A stretch of DNA of 64,000 nt from Nonomuraea sp. PA05 (GCF_008086045.1 NZ_VSEY01000011.1:62001-126000), one strand, 5' to 3'. Numbered from the stretch's first letter, positions 34,507 through 46,910 are shown. Notes: generated by a model not told the origin, from the sequence alone. Translations and numbers: made by a program.

Positions 34507-36579
34507 CCGCACCCCCGCGTGCAGCACCAGCGGCACGGCCATCGCCACCGCCATGGACAGCACGGCCGTGCCCGAGTCGTTGACCAGCATGCCCACGACC
34601 CCGCTGACCAGCGCGCCGACCAGCCCAGCCCGCAGCATCGGCGCCCGCGCGAACGCCCTGGGCACCAGGCCCGCGCTCACCTGGCCCGGCCGCAGCACCG
34701 CGAACACCAGGAAGATCAGCCCGGCCAGCACGATCGGCATGAGGTTGGGCGAGAGCAGCGTGTGCAGCATGGCGCCCAGCTTGCGGCCGATCATGGGCCA
34801 GAACGTGCCGTCCAGCACCTGACTCACGAACCTGCCCAGGTGCGTCTGCGACTGCGGCGGGCGCAGCCAGTCGAGCACGGCGATCACCGACACCGCGACC
34901 CCGCCGAGCGCGCTGAACCCGGCCAGTTTCAGCACCGACACCTTCTTGCCCGCGACGAGCAGCGCGGTCACGGCGATGCCCGGCGCGAACGCGATCACGC
35001 CGCCGAAGTCGCTGCCCACCCCCGGCCAGCCGGCCAGCAGCGTCGCCGTCACGCCCAGCCCGGTCACCACCGCCACGGCGAGCCGCGTGCGCCCGGCGCG
35101 GACCAGGCGCTCGGCGGCCAGCGCGGCGCCCATCAGCACGGACGTGGCCAGCAGCGCGAACGGGATGTTGGCCAGCCCGTAGTAGCGCCCGCCGACCACC
35201 GCGGTGTAGCCCATGAGCGCGTTGAACTGCAGGTTCGTCCCGGTCAGCAGGTCGCCGACGAGCACCGTGAAGTTGATCACGCACACGGCGGCGGGCGGGC
35301 CGAGCGGGTGGCGCCGCCACGGCCCCAGCAGTGCGATCGCGCTGAGCGCCGCCGTGACCGCCAGCACGCAGCCGATCAGCGTCGGCACGATGGCCGGGCT
35401 GTGGTCCCACGGCAGCAGGTTCACCACGTACGTCGAGACGGGCACGCAGGCCATCGCGATGGCGGCCACGGCGACGAACCCGAGCTTCCTGCGGCGGGAC
35501 AGCAGCAGATAGGACAGCACGTAGAAGGCGACCGTGAGGGTGGCGAACCCGGTGAAGAAGTAGCCGGTCATGCCGCGCACCGTGGTCCCCGCGACGTCGG
35601 CGCGCACCAGGTCGGCCGAGCTGATCGGCTCGCCGAGCCGCCACGGCAGCCCGATCACGTTCGGCGGCGGCTCGATGCCCGCGGCGGCCAGGACGGTCGG
35701 GGTGACGTCGGGCAGCAGCACGATGTCGTCGCGCCGCGCCGAGTTGCCGCCGATGCGCGGCCCCACGACCTCCTCAGGGTCGCCTGACCTCACGGCGGAC
35801 GTGGCTCCGGCGCGCTTCCAGATGGCCACCCGCAGGTGCGGCACGGAGCCGTGGTCGCCGATCCCGGCGAGCACGATCTCGGTGCCGGCGGGCAGCCGGT
35901 CGAGCGCCGCGCCGACCTCGGCGTCCGCCTGGCGGGCCAGCTCGCGCCGCCGCCCGGCGGGCAGCGCCTCCGGCTCCTGCGGCAGCCTGTCGTCCACCAG
36001 GTACGGCCGCACCAGCGCGGCCACGTCCACGGCCAGCACCCGGCACTTCGACCAGTCGCTCAGCCCGGCGGCCGTGTCGGCGTACAGGTCGACCTCGCCC
36101 TCCCTGTCGGCCAGCGCGAGCGCCGCGCCCCTGCCGACGGCGGCGGTGCAGTGCCCGGCGGCGTGCACGGCGGCGCCGAGCGTGCCCGCGTTGGCGCCGT
36201 CGCGCGTGCCGAGCAGCTCGGGCATGCCGGGCACGACCGCGCCCCGCCCCCGCACGTCCGGCTCGGGCGGCAGCCCGCAGCGCCGCCCCACCGCCGCCCG
36301 CACGCCCGACGACACGCTCAGCCAGCCGTCGTACGGGCAGGTCACGGTGCCGACGGCCTTGACCGACAGGGATCCGAGCCCGCTCTGCCCCGCCAGCTCC
36401 CACAGGCGCGGCGTGTCACGCGGGTCGAGATCATCCCATAACAGCCCCGGCACGCCGATGAACGCCACCCGCCCGCCCGCGTCCAGGCCCCTCTCGGCGG
36501 AGGCGACGGCGGCCGGGACCGACCACCACATGACCCCGGCCACCAGCAGCAGTACCCACCTCACCGTCGAAGCCCCCAT
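34426..36579 (-). CDS. Polytopic membrane protein with alkaline-phosphatase-like N-domain
   Basis: 717 residues, ATG 36579. Signal or first membrane segment at residues 8-25, then about 300 extracytoplasmic residues with PGLLWDDLDPRDTP, GTVTCPYDGWLS and a GDHGSVPHLR segment, then LPDVTPTVLAAAG; these resemble alkaline-phosphatase-superfamily sulfatase/phosphodiesterase domains, though the metal ligands were not all identified. The C-terminal half has about ten membrane segments. It is a known but uncharacterised actinobacterial architecture. The last 27 residues (from GEQEP) are charged and lie over the P450 remnant. It lies 30 bases before the alpha/beta-hydrolase-fused gene upstream. Confidence 0.75.
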   Translation of the reverse strand: MGASTVRWVLLLVAGVMWWSVPAAVASAERGLDAGGRVAFIGVPGLLWDDLDPRDTPRLWELAGQSGLGSLSVKAVGTVTCPYDGWLSVSSGVRAAVGRRCGLPPEPDVRGRGAVVPGMPELLGTRDGANAGTLGAAVHAAGHCTAAVGRGAALALADREGEVDLYADTAAGLSDWSKCRVLAVDVAALVRPYLVDDRLPQEPEALPAGRRRELARQADAEVGAALDRLPAGTEIVLAGIGDHGSVPHLRVAIWKRAGATSAVRSGDPEEVVGPRIGGNSARRDDIVLLPDVTPTVLAAAGIEPPPNVIGLPWRLGEPISSADLVRADVAGTTVRGMTGYFFTGFATLTVAFYVLSYLLLSRRRKLGFVAVAAIAMACVPVSTYVVNLLPWDHSPAIVPTLIGCVLAVTAALSAIALLGPWRRHPLGPPAAVCVINFTVLVGDLLTGTNLQFNALMGYTAVVGGRYYGLANIPFALLATSVLMGAALAAERLVRAGRTRLAVAVVTGLGVTATLLAGWPGVGSDFGGVIAFAPGIAVTALLVAGKKVSVLKLAGFSALGGVAVSVIAVLDWLRPPQSQTHLGRFVSQVLDGTFWPMIGRKLGAMLHTLLSPNLMPIVLAGLIFLVFAVLRPGQVSAGLVPRAFARAPMLRAGLVGALVSGVVGMLVNDSGTAVLSMAVAMAVPLVLHAGVRLPGEQEPLGGAVDERGRHDDVLAGEV

Positions 36580-36631
36580 CCGGATGCGGCGATCGATTCG
36601 GAACGCGGGCCACCCTACCCGGACGAAGGGC

Positions 36632-38854
36632 TCAGGCGGCGGGTTTGACGGTGATGAGCCGATTCAGCGCCGCGTCGTAGGACGGGTCGAGCCAGTAGCC
36701 GGAGTGCCACCGCGTCTCGGGCAGCGGCTCCCCCTGCGCGGGCCGGAGCGGATCCCAGCAGAAGTGATCGACCGCGTGCCGCTGCCCACCGGCGAGCGGA
36801 TCGACGCGGCGGAAGGCGGGCCCGCCGATGGGGTCGCTCAGCCGGTAGAGGTTGCACCAGGCCACCCGCTCCCGCACGGCGTCCAGGCCGGCGTCGCCGA
36901 AGTAGGCGGGGAAGAACGGCGTGTACAGGCGGCGCAGCGGCGAGCCGTGGGTGAGCAGCCGGACGCGCGCCCGCTGCGCCGGGTCGAGCTGCAGCACCAG
37001 GGCGGCGGCGATGACGCTGCCCTGGCTGTGCCCGGACAGCACGACCTGGTCGCCGGCGGCGGGGGCGAGCCGGCCGACGCGGGTCATCAGCTCGGGGACG
37101 ACCCGCTCGGTGTAGCAGGGCGGCGAGAGCGGGTGGATGGCGCGCGGCCAGAACGTGCAGATGTCCCAGAGGATCCCGACCGTCCTGCGCAGCCTGGTGT
37201 CGCGGTACGTCCGCCGCCCGACGAGCACCAGCGCCACGACGGCGGCCACCATGGCCCAGCTCCCGACGGAGGCCAGCAGCCCGGCGAGCCCGCCGCCGGG
37301 CGTGAACAGGCCCAGCAGGTAGATCCCCGTCACCGCGGCGGACCCGGCGACCCCGATGCCGGTGAGCACGCCCAGCACGAGGCCCGCGCGGTCGGTGAGC
37401 GCGGCCAGCGCCCACTGGCGGGCGACCACGCGGGCGTCGTCGCGTTCCAGGTAGTACGGCTTCAGCTCGGGGGCCAGGCGGCGGGCGCCGGCCCGGCGGA
37501 TCAGCCACAGCACGACGGCCACCGCGACGAGCCCGGCCAGCAGCAGCGGCACCAGCGCCGCCGTCCACCAGACGGGCTCGTCGAGGTAGAGTTTCCCGCC
37601 GACGGGGCCGGGGTCGGCGGGGTGCGCGGCGACGCCGAAGAACGAGGCGGTCCAGAAGAGCACGCCGAGCGCCATCACGTTCGCACTGCCCGCCGCCACC
37701 ATCAGCACCACCCACGCGGCCATCCCCCCGAGCGCCCGCCGCTCCTGCCCGCGCTCCATCCGCGCCAGCGCGGCCGTGCCCGTGAGAATGACGATTCCGA
37801 GTGCGACGGTGACGGTGTACTGGAACGCTCCAATGCCAACGCCGGGCAGCCACCACGCCCGCGTCCCCGCCACCTCGGCGGGCAGGCCCATGAACGCCGC
37901 CCCCACGGTGGCCAGGAACGCCACCGGCGCCCCCACCCGCAGCACATGGCAGGCGGCCGTCAGCCAGGCGGGCGCCCGCTCCCCCGTGTGCGGATCCAGC
38001 CGCCGCGCGATCGACGGCAGCGCGGCCAGCACGGCGGCGGCGAGCATCACGCCCGCGTTGGCCACGGTCAGCGCGAGCCCGGCGGCGGTGCCGGCGAAGG
38101 GCGCCGACACCGCCACGGCGATGGAGGCGATCGAGAAGGCCACGTGCACGACCCGCAGCCGCCACACGGGCGCGGCCCCGTGCCACAGCCTCGGCCGGGC
38201 CAGCAGCACCCCGTCGTGCGCGGCGACCCGCGGCGGCACGGTGCGCTCGTCCCGCAGCCAGGTGCGCCGCGCGATCCACCACAGCAGCACCACGACCAGC
38301 AGCGGGACCAGCGCGGTGACGGCCAGCCGTTTGGACGGCTCGTCGCCCCACAGGACGCCCGGCCAGCGCACCCACGCCGGCGCGGTGTCGTAGGTGCAGG
38401 CCCGCCCGGCGGCCGTGCACTGCCAGCCGACGAGATCGACGGCGGCGCGGGTGACGGCGCCGACGAGCGTGCCGGTGAGCAGCAGCCCGAACAGCCGCTG
38501 CGCCGCCTCGGTGAGGTGCCGCAGCCGCACGCCGCGCGCGGGCCTGGGCAGCATGAAGTAGGACAGGTTCGCCAGTGAGAACGGCAGCAGGAGCAGCCAC
38601 AGCGCGATCGCCCGGCCGCCGGAGGTGAGGTTGCCCCACGCGTACGCCTCCCGGTGCCGCACGCCCGGCACGTCGGGATGGTCGCCGGACGGCTGGCCGC
38701 TCTCCTGCCATCGCCGGTAGAACCCGGTGGTGCCGTCGCCGGCCACGAGCCGTGGGTGCGGGTGGCCGAGCGTGCCGGCCGGGGGTGTGCCGGAGACGCC
38801 GTGGACGCGTAGCTCCGTCACACCCCCGCAGGTCTCGTCCAGGAATCCGTCCAT
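36632..38854 (-). CDS. Integral membrane protein with C-terminal alpha/beta-hydrolase (lipase-like) domain
   Basis: 740 residues, ATG 38854. It starts with a soluble segment containing ELRVHGVSGTPP, a common start of lipase-like proteins. There are then about nine membrane segments (between residues 80 and 520), and a C-terminal hydrolase domain with the nucleophile motif GHSQGS near residue 600 and His in VDHFCWD. The arrangement suggests an active site facing the cytoplasm next to the membrane. Substrate and function are unknown; lipids are an obvious guess. It is in tandem with the gene at 34426-36579 with a 52-base gap and could be cotranscribed. Confidence 0.7.
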   Translation of the reverse strand: MDGFLDETCGGVTELRVHGVSGTPPAGTLGHPHPRLVAGDGTTGFYRRWQESGQPSGDHPDVPGVRHREAYAWGNLTSGGRAIALWLLLLPFSLANLSYFMLPRPARGVRLRHLTEAAQRLFGLLLTGTLVGAVTRAAVDLVGWQCTAAGRACTYDTAPAWVRWPGVLWGDEPSKRLAVTALVPLLVVVLLWWIARRTWLRDERTVPPRVAAHDGVLLARPRLWHGAAPVWRLRVVHVAFSIASIAVAVSAPFAGTAAGLALTVANAGVMLAAAVLAALPSIARRLDPHTGERAPAWLTAACHVLRVGAPVAFLATVGAAFMGLPAEVAGTRAWWLPGVGIGAFQYTVTVALGIVILTGTAALARMERGQERRALGGMAAWVVLMVAAGSANVMALGVLFWTASFFGVAAHPADPGPVGGKLYLDEPVWWTAALVPLLLAGLVAVAVVLWLIRRAGARRLAPELKPYYLERDDARVVARQWALAALTDRAGLVLGVLTGIGVAGSAAVTGIYLLGLFTPGGGLAGLLASVGSWAMVAAVVALVLVGRRTYRDTRLRRTVGILWDICTFWPRAIHPLSPPCYTERVVPELMTRVGRLAPAAGDQVVLSGHSQGSVIAAALVLQLDPAQRARVRLLTHGSPLRRLYTPFFPAYFGDAGLDAVRERVAWCNLYRLSDPIGGPAFRRVDPLAGGQRHAVDHFCWDPLRPAQGEPLPETRWHSGYWLDPSYDAALNRLITVKPAA

Positions 38855-38944
38855 GTGAACAGCATCCTGTGCGAACCATGATTACGCAAAGTGATTGTTC
38901 GGTTACTCAAGCGAGAGCCGATGGTGCGTATGTCGGGAGGGAAC

Positions 38945-39790
38945 TCAGGCCTTCGTCGCGCCGGCCGTCAGGCCGGTGATCAGATGCCTCTGGACCAGCA
39001 GGAACACCACGCCCGCCGGGATGGCGATGAGCACCGCCGAGGCCGTCATCAGCCCCCAGTCGGACCAGTGCTGGCCGACGAACTGCTGCAGCCCCACCCC
39101 CAGCGTGCGCTTGTCCTCCTGCGACATGAACACCGTGGCGTACCCGACCTCGCCCCAGGCGGTCATGAAGCAGTAGAACGCGGTCACCGCGATGCCGGGC
39201 CGCGACAGCGGCAGCACCACCCGCCAGAACGTGCCGAACGGCGTCAGCCCGTCGACCATCCCGGCCTGGTCGATCTCGATCGGCACGGTGTCGAAGTAGC
39301 TCTTCATCATCCAGGCGCAGAACGGCACCGCGATCGTCATGTACGCGATCACCAGGCCGGGGATCTGGTTCAGCAGCCCGAGCCCGGCCATCAGGTTGTA
39401 CAGCGGCACGATGAGGATGGCCACCGGGAACATCTGGGTGATCAGCAGCAGCCACATCACCGACCGGTGCCCGGGGAAGCGGAAACGGCTCACCGCGTAC
39501 CCGGTGGTGGCCGCCAGGAACACGCCGATCACCATCGTCAGCCCCGCGACCAGCACACTGTTGAGCAGCCACCGCGGGAACTCGGTCCCGGTCAGCACCC
39601 GGCCGTAGTTGGCCAGCGACGATTCGTCGAAGAACCGCAGCTCGGCCGAGAGCCAGCTGTCGCGCGGCTTGAGCGAGGTCAGCACCAGCCACACGACCGG
39701 GAACAGGGAGACGGCCACGGCCAGCAACAGCCCTGCGTGCAGGCCGATGGAGGCCAGCGGGCCGCGCTCTCCGCGCTTGCGGGTGCTCAC
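38945..39790 (-). CDS. malG: Maltodextrin ABC transporter permease (MalG-type)
   Basis: 281 residues from GTG 39790, which overlaps the stop of the upstream permease (GTGA) and has AAGGAG seven bases before it; a GTG one codon earlier is also possible. Six membrane segments and the EAA loop (DQAGMVDGLTPFGTFWRVVLP) are present. It resembles MalG/CymG. It is the last gene of a three-gene operon for maltose or maltodextrin uptake, divergent from a pullulanase. No ATPase gene is present, as usual with the shared MsiK. Confidence 0.85.
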   Translation of the reverse strand: MSTRKRGERGPLASIGLHAGLLLAVAVSLFPVVWLVLTSLKPRDSWLSAELRFFDESSLANYGRVLTGTEFPRWLLNSVLVAGLTMVIGVFLAATTGYAVSRFRFPGHRSVMWLLLITQMFPVAILIVPLYNLMAGLGLLNQIPGLVIAYMTIAVPFCAWMMKSYFDTVPIEIDQAGMVDGLTPFGTFWRVVLPLSRPGIAVTAFYCFMTAWGEVGYATVFMSQEDKRTLGVGLQQFVGQHWSDWGLMTASAVLIAIPAGVVFLLVQRHLITGLTAGATKA

Positions 39791-40764
39791 CACGGATCTC
39801 CTTGGTTGCGCAGGGTACGGCGGTACCCGACGGCCAGCACGACCAGCATGATCAGGATGATCACACCCCAGGCCGCCGATCCCGAGTAGTTGCGGATCCC
39901 GGTGAACGCCTCGCGGAAGGCGTAGGTGACCAGGATCTCCGTCTCGCTGCCCGGCCCGCCCCGGGTGACCAGGAAGATGATCGGGAACATGTTGAACGTC
40001 CAGATCGTGCCCAGCAGCACGACCGTGGTCGACACCTGGCGCAGGCCTGGCATCGTGATCGCCCAGAACCGCTGCCAGGCGCTCGCCCCGTCCACCTCGG
40101 CCGCCTCGTACAGGTCGGCCGGGATCGACTGCAGGCCGCCGAGCAGCGCGACCATCATGAAGGGCACGCCGAGCCACACGTTCACGGCGATCACCGCGAT
40201 CTTCGCCGTGGTCGGGTCGTCCAGCCAGCCGACGCCGCCCAGCCCGGCCATCTTGAGGAAGCCGTTGATCACGCCGTAGTCGCTGTTGTAGAGGTAGCGC
40301 CAGATGAAGGCGGCCACGAACGCCGGCACCGCCCACGGCAGGATCAGCAGCACGCGGTACACCGAGCGGAAGCGCAGGCGGCGGTTGAGCATCACGGCCA
40401 GGCCCAGCCCGATGCCGTAGTGCAGGGCGACGCACACCACCGTCCACACGATGGTCCACACCAGCTTGTCCCAGAAGACGCCGCTGGTCAGGATGCGCGC
40501 GTAGTTGTCCAGGCCGACGAACTCGTAGGTGGACGGGATGACGTTCACGCCGATGGTGCGGCCGATGTTGGCCTCGGTGGCGTCCGTCAGCGACAGGTAG
40601 ACGCCGCGCGCCAGCGGCCAGCCGATCAGCACCAGCATGACGGCCAGCACCGGGGTGACCATCGCCCACGCGTACCAGTGGGCGCCGAACGAGCGCCGCC
40701 GTTCACGACGGTGGCCGCGGGCGGACTCGCCCGCGGCCGTCGCCTTTCCGGTGGAGACCGCCAC
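39787..40764 (-). CDS. malF: Maltodextrin ABC transporter permease (MalF-type)
   Basis: 325 residues, GTG 40764, three bases after the stop of the binding-protein gene. There is a charged N-tail rich in Arg, then six membrane segments, and the EAA motif (EAAEVDGASAWQRFWAITMP). MalF-type permease of a CUT1 sugar importer. Paired with the following MalG-type permease. Confidence 0.87.
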   Translation of the reverse strand: MAVSTGKATAAGESARGHRRERRRSFGAHWYAWAMVTPVLAVMLVLIGWPLARGVYLSLTDATEANIGRTIGVNVIPSTYEFVGLDNYARILTSGVFWDKLVWTIVWTVVCVALHYGIGLGLAVMLNRRLRFRSVYRVLLILPWAVPAFVAAFIWRYLYNSDYGVINGFLKMAGLGGVGWLDDPTTAKIAVIAVNVWLGVPFMMVALLGGLQSIPADLYEAAEVDGASAWQRFWAITMPGLRQVSTTVVLLGTIWTFNMFPIIFLVTRGGPGSETEILVTYAFREAFTGIRNYSGSAAWGVIILIMLVVLAVGYRRTLRNQGDPW

Positions 40765-40767
40765 CGG

Positions 40768-42054
40768 TCAGCTCCAGTCCTTCATGATCTCGCGGTAGTC
40801 CTCCTCGACCTGCTTGAGCATGTCGGCGGGCTGCAGCTTGCCGTTGACCAGGCCCTGGTAGCCCTCCAGCAGCGGCTGGAAGAGCTGGCCGCCCTCGGGG
40901 ATCCAGGGGCGCGGCACCGCGGTGTCCATGATCGGCTTGAACACGGCCACGTCGGCGTTGCCCTGCACGTCCGGGTTCGCGTAGGCGGAGGTGCGGGTGG
41001 GCAGCAGGCTGATCTCCTTGGCGATCTTCGCCTGCGCCTCGGCGGTGGTCATGAAGCGGACGAACTCGTAGGCCGCCGGGATGTTCTTGGAACCGGCGTA
41101 GATGGCCAGGTTCCAGCCGCCCGTGGGGGCCGCCGCCTTGACCGAGCCGGCCGGGACGGGCGCGATGCCCAGGTTCTTCTTGTCCTGGAACTCCTTGCCC
41201 TGGTAGATCTCCGACAGCGCCCACGGCCCGTTGTAGATCATGGCGACCTTGCCCTCCTTGAGGGCGGTCATGGCGTTGGCGTAGCTGTCGGTGATGGCGG
41301 GCTTGGGCGCGGCGCCGGAGCTCATCAGATCGACGACGTTCTCCATGGCCTTCACGTTCGCCGGGGAGTTGACCACGATCTTCTTGTTGGTGACGTCGAG
41401 CAGGTCGCCGCCCTCGCCGTACATGAAGGGCAGCAGGAAGTAGGCGTCGACGTTGAGCGCCAGCCCTTCCGCGTCGGTCTTGGCCTTGACGTCGAGCGCG
41501 GTCTGCTTCAGCTCGGCGAGCGTCTTGGGCGCCTCCTCGTGGCCCGCCTCCTTCAGCAGCCGCTTGTTGTAGATCAGCGCGAGCGTGTCGGTGACCTGCG
41601 GCACGGCGTACGTCTTCTCGTTGTACTTCGTGCTGCTCAGCGGCCCTGGCAGGAAGTCCTCGGGCTTGTCCACCGCGCGGGTGCCGTCCAGCGGCTGCAG
41701 GTAGCCCAGCGACGCGAACTGCGACGTCCACGCCACCTCGGACCTGATCACGTCCGGCGCGCCGCTGCCGGCCTGCGCGGCCGTCTGGAACTGGTTCTGC
41801 GCCTGGTCCGAGGGCACGTTCACATAGTTGACCTTGACCTTCGGATACTTGGCCTGGAACTCCTTGATCAACGCCTGGAACGTCGGCCCCTCACTGTCGG
41901 GACGCGTCGTGTCCCACCACGTCACCTCACCGCTCACCTGGGACGGATCGGATACCTGGGTGGGCGGCGCGGCGGTCTCACCACCGCCGCCACAGGCGGA
42001 AACCATCAGGACGAGTGCCGCAACAGCCGCCGCGGACGGTAAGAGTCGTCGCAT
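40768..42054 (-). CDS. malE: Maltose/maltodextrin-binding lipoprotein
   Basis: 428 residues, ATG 42054. Lipobox MVSAC with Cys21 follows a hydrophobic signal. The mature part has family 1 solute-binding features (DTLALIYNKRLLKEAG, IYNGPWALSEIY, GGWNLAIY). It is divergent from pullulanase and is preceded by CTTGC direct repeats that fit the MalR-type operator of Streptomyces. The gene order malE-malF-malG with pullulanase points to linear alpha-glucans as ligand. Name by context. Confidence 0.87.
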   Translation of the reverse strand: MRRLLPSAAAVAALVLMVSACGGGGETAAPPTQVSDPSQVSGEVTWWDTTRPDSEGPTFQALIKEFQAKYPKVKVNYVNVPSDQAQNQFQTAAQAGSGAPDVIRSEVAWTSQFASLGYLQPLDGTRAVDKPEDFLPGPLSSTKYNEKTYAVPQVTDTLALIYNKRLLKEAGHEEAPKTLAELKQTALDVKAKTDAEGLALNVDAYFLLPFMYGEGGDLLDVTNKKIVVNSPANVKAMENVVDLMSSGAAPKPAITDSYANAMTALKEGKVAMIYNGPWALSEIYQGKEFQDKKNLGIAPVPAGSVKAAAPTGGWNLAIYAGSKNIPAAYEFVRFMTTAEAQAKIAKEISLLPTRTSAYANPDVQGNADVAVFKPIMDTAVPRPWIPEGGQLFQPLLEGYQGLVNGKLQPADMLKQVEEDYREIMKDWS

Positions 42055-42336
42055 GTCCTGCTCCTCGCAGCTCGGTCGGAGGTCGGAGTAAGCCGGAGGT
42101 TACGCCGACGTGACGCTGATCTCTAGATGGCGGCGCAAGGATTCTGCAAGTTGTTACATGAGTCCTTCCTGGCTCGGATGCCCGGAATCTACGGCGTTTT
42201 GGCTGGTCAGAGCGGCCTGCCCGGAGGCCGCGACTCATTGTGAACCCTGGACCGCGCCACGTCAGCTACCGTGCGCGCCACGATGGGGTTTGCCTCATTT
42301 CAGTAATTTCCAGAAAGCGTTGCAAAGATCGGCTTC
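42055..42336. other. Divergent promoter region between malE and pullulanase
   Basis: No gene is seen in any frame; an in-frame stop (TAA, 42304-42306) ends the pullulanase frame on its left. It holds the malE promoter (42120-42149), CTTGC repeats and a further TTGCAAAG (42320-42327) close to the pullulanase. Confidence 0.55.
42120..42150 (-). promoter_or_regulatory. malE promoter with MalR-type CTTGCA repeats
   Basis: On the minus strand, TTGCAG (42149-42144) and TAGAGA (42125-42120) are 18 bases apart, a plausible -35/-10 pair. GCAAG occurs at 42135-42139 and 42146-42150, 11 bases apart, that is CTTGC in direct repeat on one face of the helix, overlapping the -35. CTTGCAG repeats are known from Streptomyces amylase and malE promoters as targets of MalR. 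Confidence 0.45.
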
Positions 42337-42459
42337 CTGCATTACCGCGGCCCGGACGGGAACCATCACGACTGGGGACTGCACGCGCAGGCAGGCGCCG
42401 CCGAGCCCACCGGATGGGCCTCGCCGCTGCCGCCGGCGCGTGCCGACGCATTCGGGGCC

Positions 42460-45198
<2,739 letters not shown>

Positions 45199-45328
45199 GT
45201 GTGACGCGGGCGGGTAGAGGGAACGTTCATGAAGAACACCCCGCATCACTGGCATTGAGCCGCACTCCGGCGCAGACTGGATGAACGGCGCTGGAGCGAC
45301 GGCGATCGCGTGGAGCAGTGGAGCACCC

Positions 45329-45997
45329 GTGGACAATCACCTTGATCACATGCCGGTTCTTTCCCGCGGCAGGCATCGCAACCCGAAGCGGGGCGCCTGC
45401 TTCATGGAGCTGGCCTCCTACCTGGCCGGAGAACGCTGGAGCGACCACCCGGCCTGCACCCACCCGCTGCTGGCCGCACTCGCCCGCCTGGTGAACGACA
45501 ACACCAGCGACGAGAGCCGGGCCAAGCTCGTCCGGCTGGTGCCCTCCATCATCGGCCTGGCCAGCGACGACCTGCGCGTGGACGCGCACATCGCGCTCCG
45601 CTGCGCCACCACCGCCCTGCCGGTGGCGGCGGCCGAGCGCCAGCTCGCCCTCGCCGTGTCCGTCCTCGCCGCCGAGGAGATTCTCGCCCGGCTCGACGGC
45701 GCACCGTCGGGACGGCTCAGCGAGCGCAGCCGCCGCGCCATGGAAGAGGTGCCGCACGCGGCCGAGCAGGCCAGGCGCTTCAGCCGGGCCGCCCGGATCA
45801 CCGAGAAGGGCTTCCGCCGGTACGCGGCGCCCAACGCGGTGCAGCTCGCGGTGGTGGGGATCGTGCAGGCGTGCATCTCCGACCCGGACGCGTTGCTGCG
45901 CGGGCTGCTGGAGGAGACCATCGAGGAGTGCTCGGCGCTGATCCGCGGCGGCCAGTCCGCCGAAGCGCCTGCCGTCGAGGCTCCCGTCCACGCCTGA
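45329..45997 (+). CDS. Conserved actinobacterial protein of unknown function
   Basis: 222 residues from GTG 45329 with GGAG seven bases upstream; the first residues (MDNHLDHMPVLSRGRHRNP) match the family start I remember, in preference to the ATG at 45281. A conserved motif GACFMELASYLAGERWSDHP near residues 21-40 is followed by HPLLAALARLVND and mostly helical sequence with few aromatic residues. No membrane segments. It occurs widely in streptomycetes and relatives without a known role. Confidence 0.7.
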   Translation: MDNHLDHMPVLSRGRHRNPKRGACFMELASYLAGERWSDHPACTHPLLAALARLVNDNTSDESRAKLVRLVPSIIGLASDDLRVDAHIALRCATTALPVAAAERQLALAVSVLAAEEILARLDGAPSGRLSERSRRAMEEVPHAAEQARRFSRAARITEKGFRRYAAPNAVQLAVVGIVQACISDPDALLRGLLEETIEECSALIRGGQSAEAPAVEAPVHA

Positions 45998-46049
45998 GCC
46001 CGGTTCGTGGGTCGCTGCGGCGTCGTCGTGGCGGCGCCGCGGCGGGCTG

Positions 46050-46667
46050 TCACAGCAGGAGGTCGGCCGGGTCGAAGGAGGCGGGGACGGGGTCGGGCAG
46101 CGTCAGTCGCTCCCCGGCCGCGGCTCGACCGACCGGCTCGTAACCTTGGCGCCCCAGCCGTAGTGCTTCGACCTGCGGAGCGTCGGCTCCGTCAAGCTCG
46201 ACTCTGATGAAGAGCTCGATGCCGGCCTCGGCGTATTTCAGTGGCTTGATCTCGTAGTCACGCCTTCTGCTGCTGGGCCCGGGGCTGACGATCTCGGCCA
46301 CCGCGAGGACCTCCGCTGCAGGGAAGACGACCATGCGTGACATCACGAGTTGCCGCGGGAGCACTGCGACGTCGGGAATGAGGCCGTCCTCACCCACCAT
46401 CACGTTGACTGTCTCCACCGCTACAAGGTCCGGCTTCAGCGCCCTGGCGAGAATCGATCGCAGGCCGCCGGCGCACAGAGCGTGCAACCCCATGGGCGCT
46501 GGGCTCACCTGGAAACTCCCGTCGATCAACTCGATGCGCTCCCGGGATTCGGGCAGCTTGAGCCAGTCATCGACGGTGTAACCGGAAACGCGACTGAGCG
46601 GGAACAACGCGGCTCGCGCGGGTGGCGGATGCGCTGCCAGCCACCCCTCGATCGGCAGAGCACTCAT
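46050..46667 (-). CDS. Uma2-family PD-(D/E)XK endonuclease-like protein
   Basis: 205 residues from ATG 46667, which has AAAGGTGG upstream; ATG 46685 is an alternative. DUF820/Uma2 motifs: YTVDDWLKL and ELIDGSFQVSPAP, then LIPDVAVL and AVAEIVSPGPSSRRRDYEIKP, which carry the usual D...E-K nuclease residues. The family expands in actinobacteria and cyanobacteria, and most members have no known target. It has no partner gene here and is divergent from the VIT-type transporter. Confidence 0.82.
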   Translation of the reverse strand: MSALPIEGWLAAHPPPARAALFPLSRVSGYTVDDWLKLPESRERIELIDGSFQVSPAPMGLHALCAGGLRSILARALKPDLVAVETVNVMVGEDGLIPDVAVLPRQLVMSRMVVFPAAEVLAVAEIVSPGPSSRRRDYEIKPLKYAEAGIELFIRVELDGADAPQVEALRLGRQGYEPVGRAAAGERLTLPDPVPASFDPADLLL

Positions 46668-46828
46668 GTCCTCGCCACCTTTCATGAGCCGAGTCTCGCA
46701 TGCCGCGTCCCGTCACGGCCATACGCGTTCACGCGATCACACCGAGTGACATGGCAACATTACCAGCGCTTGACTCACTTCGAACACCGAAAGAAAAGGA
46801 TCGAACACTATCCGCAACCCTTCCCAGC

Positions 46829-46847
46829 TCAGGCAAGCCTTCCCTTC
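46829..46847 (+). promoter_or_regulatory. Possible iron box (IdeR/DmdR-like)
   Basis: TCAGGCAAGCCTTCCCTTC agrees with about 11 of 19 positions of the TTAGGTTAG-S-CTAACCTAA consensus and lies 64 bases before the transporter start. The match is imperfect. Confidence 0.25.
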
Positions 46848-46910
46848 GTTGCGAACCCCTGTTCGGATATGCCAAATTTGAGAGGAGAGATCACATATGT
46901 GGAGGTTTTG

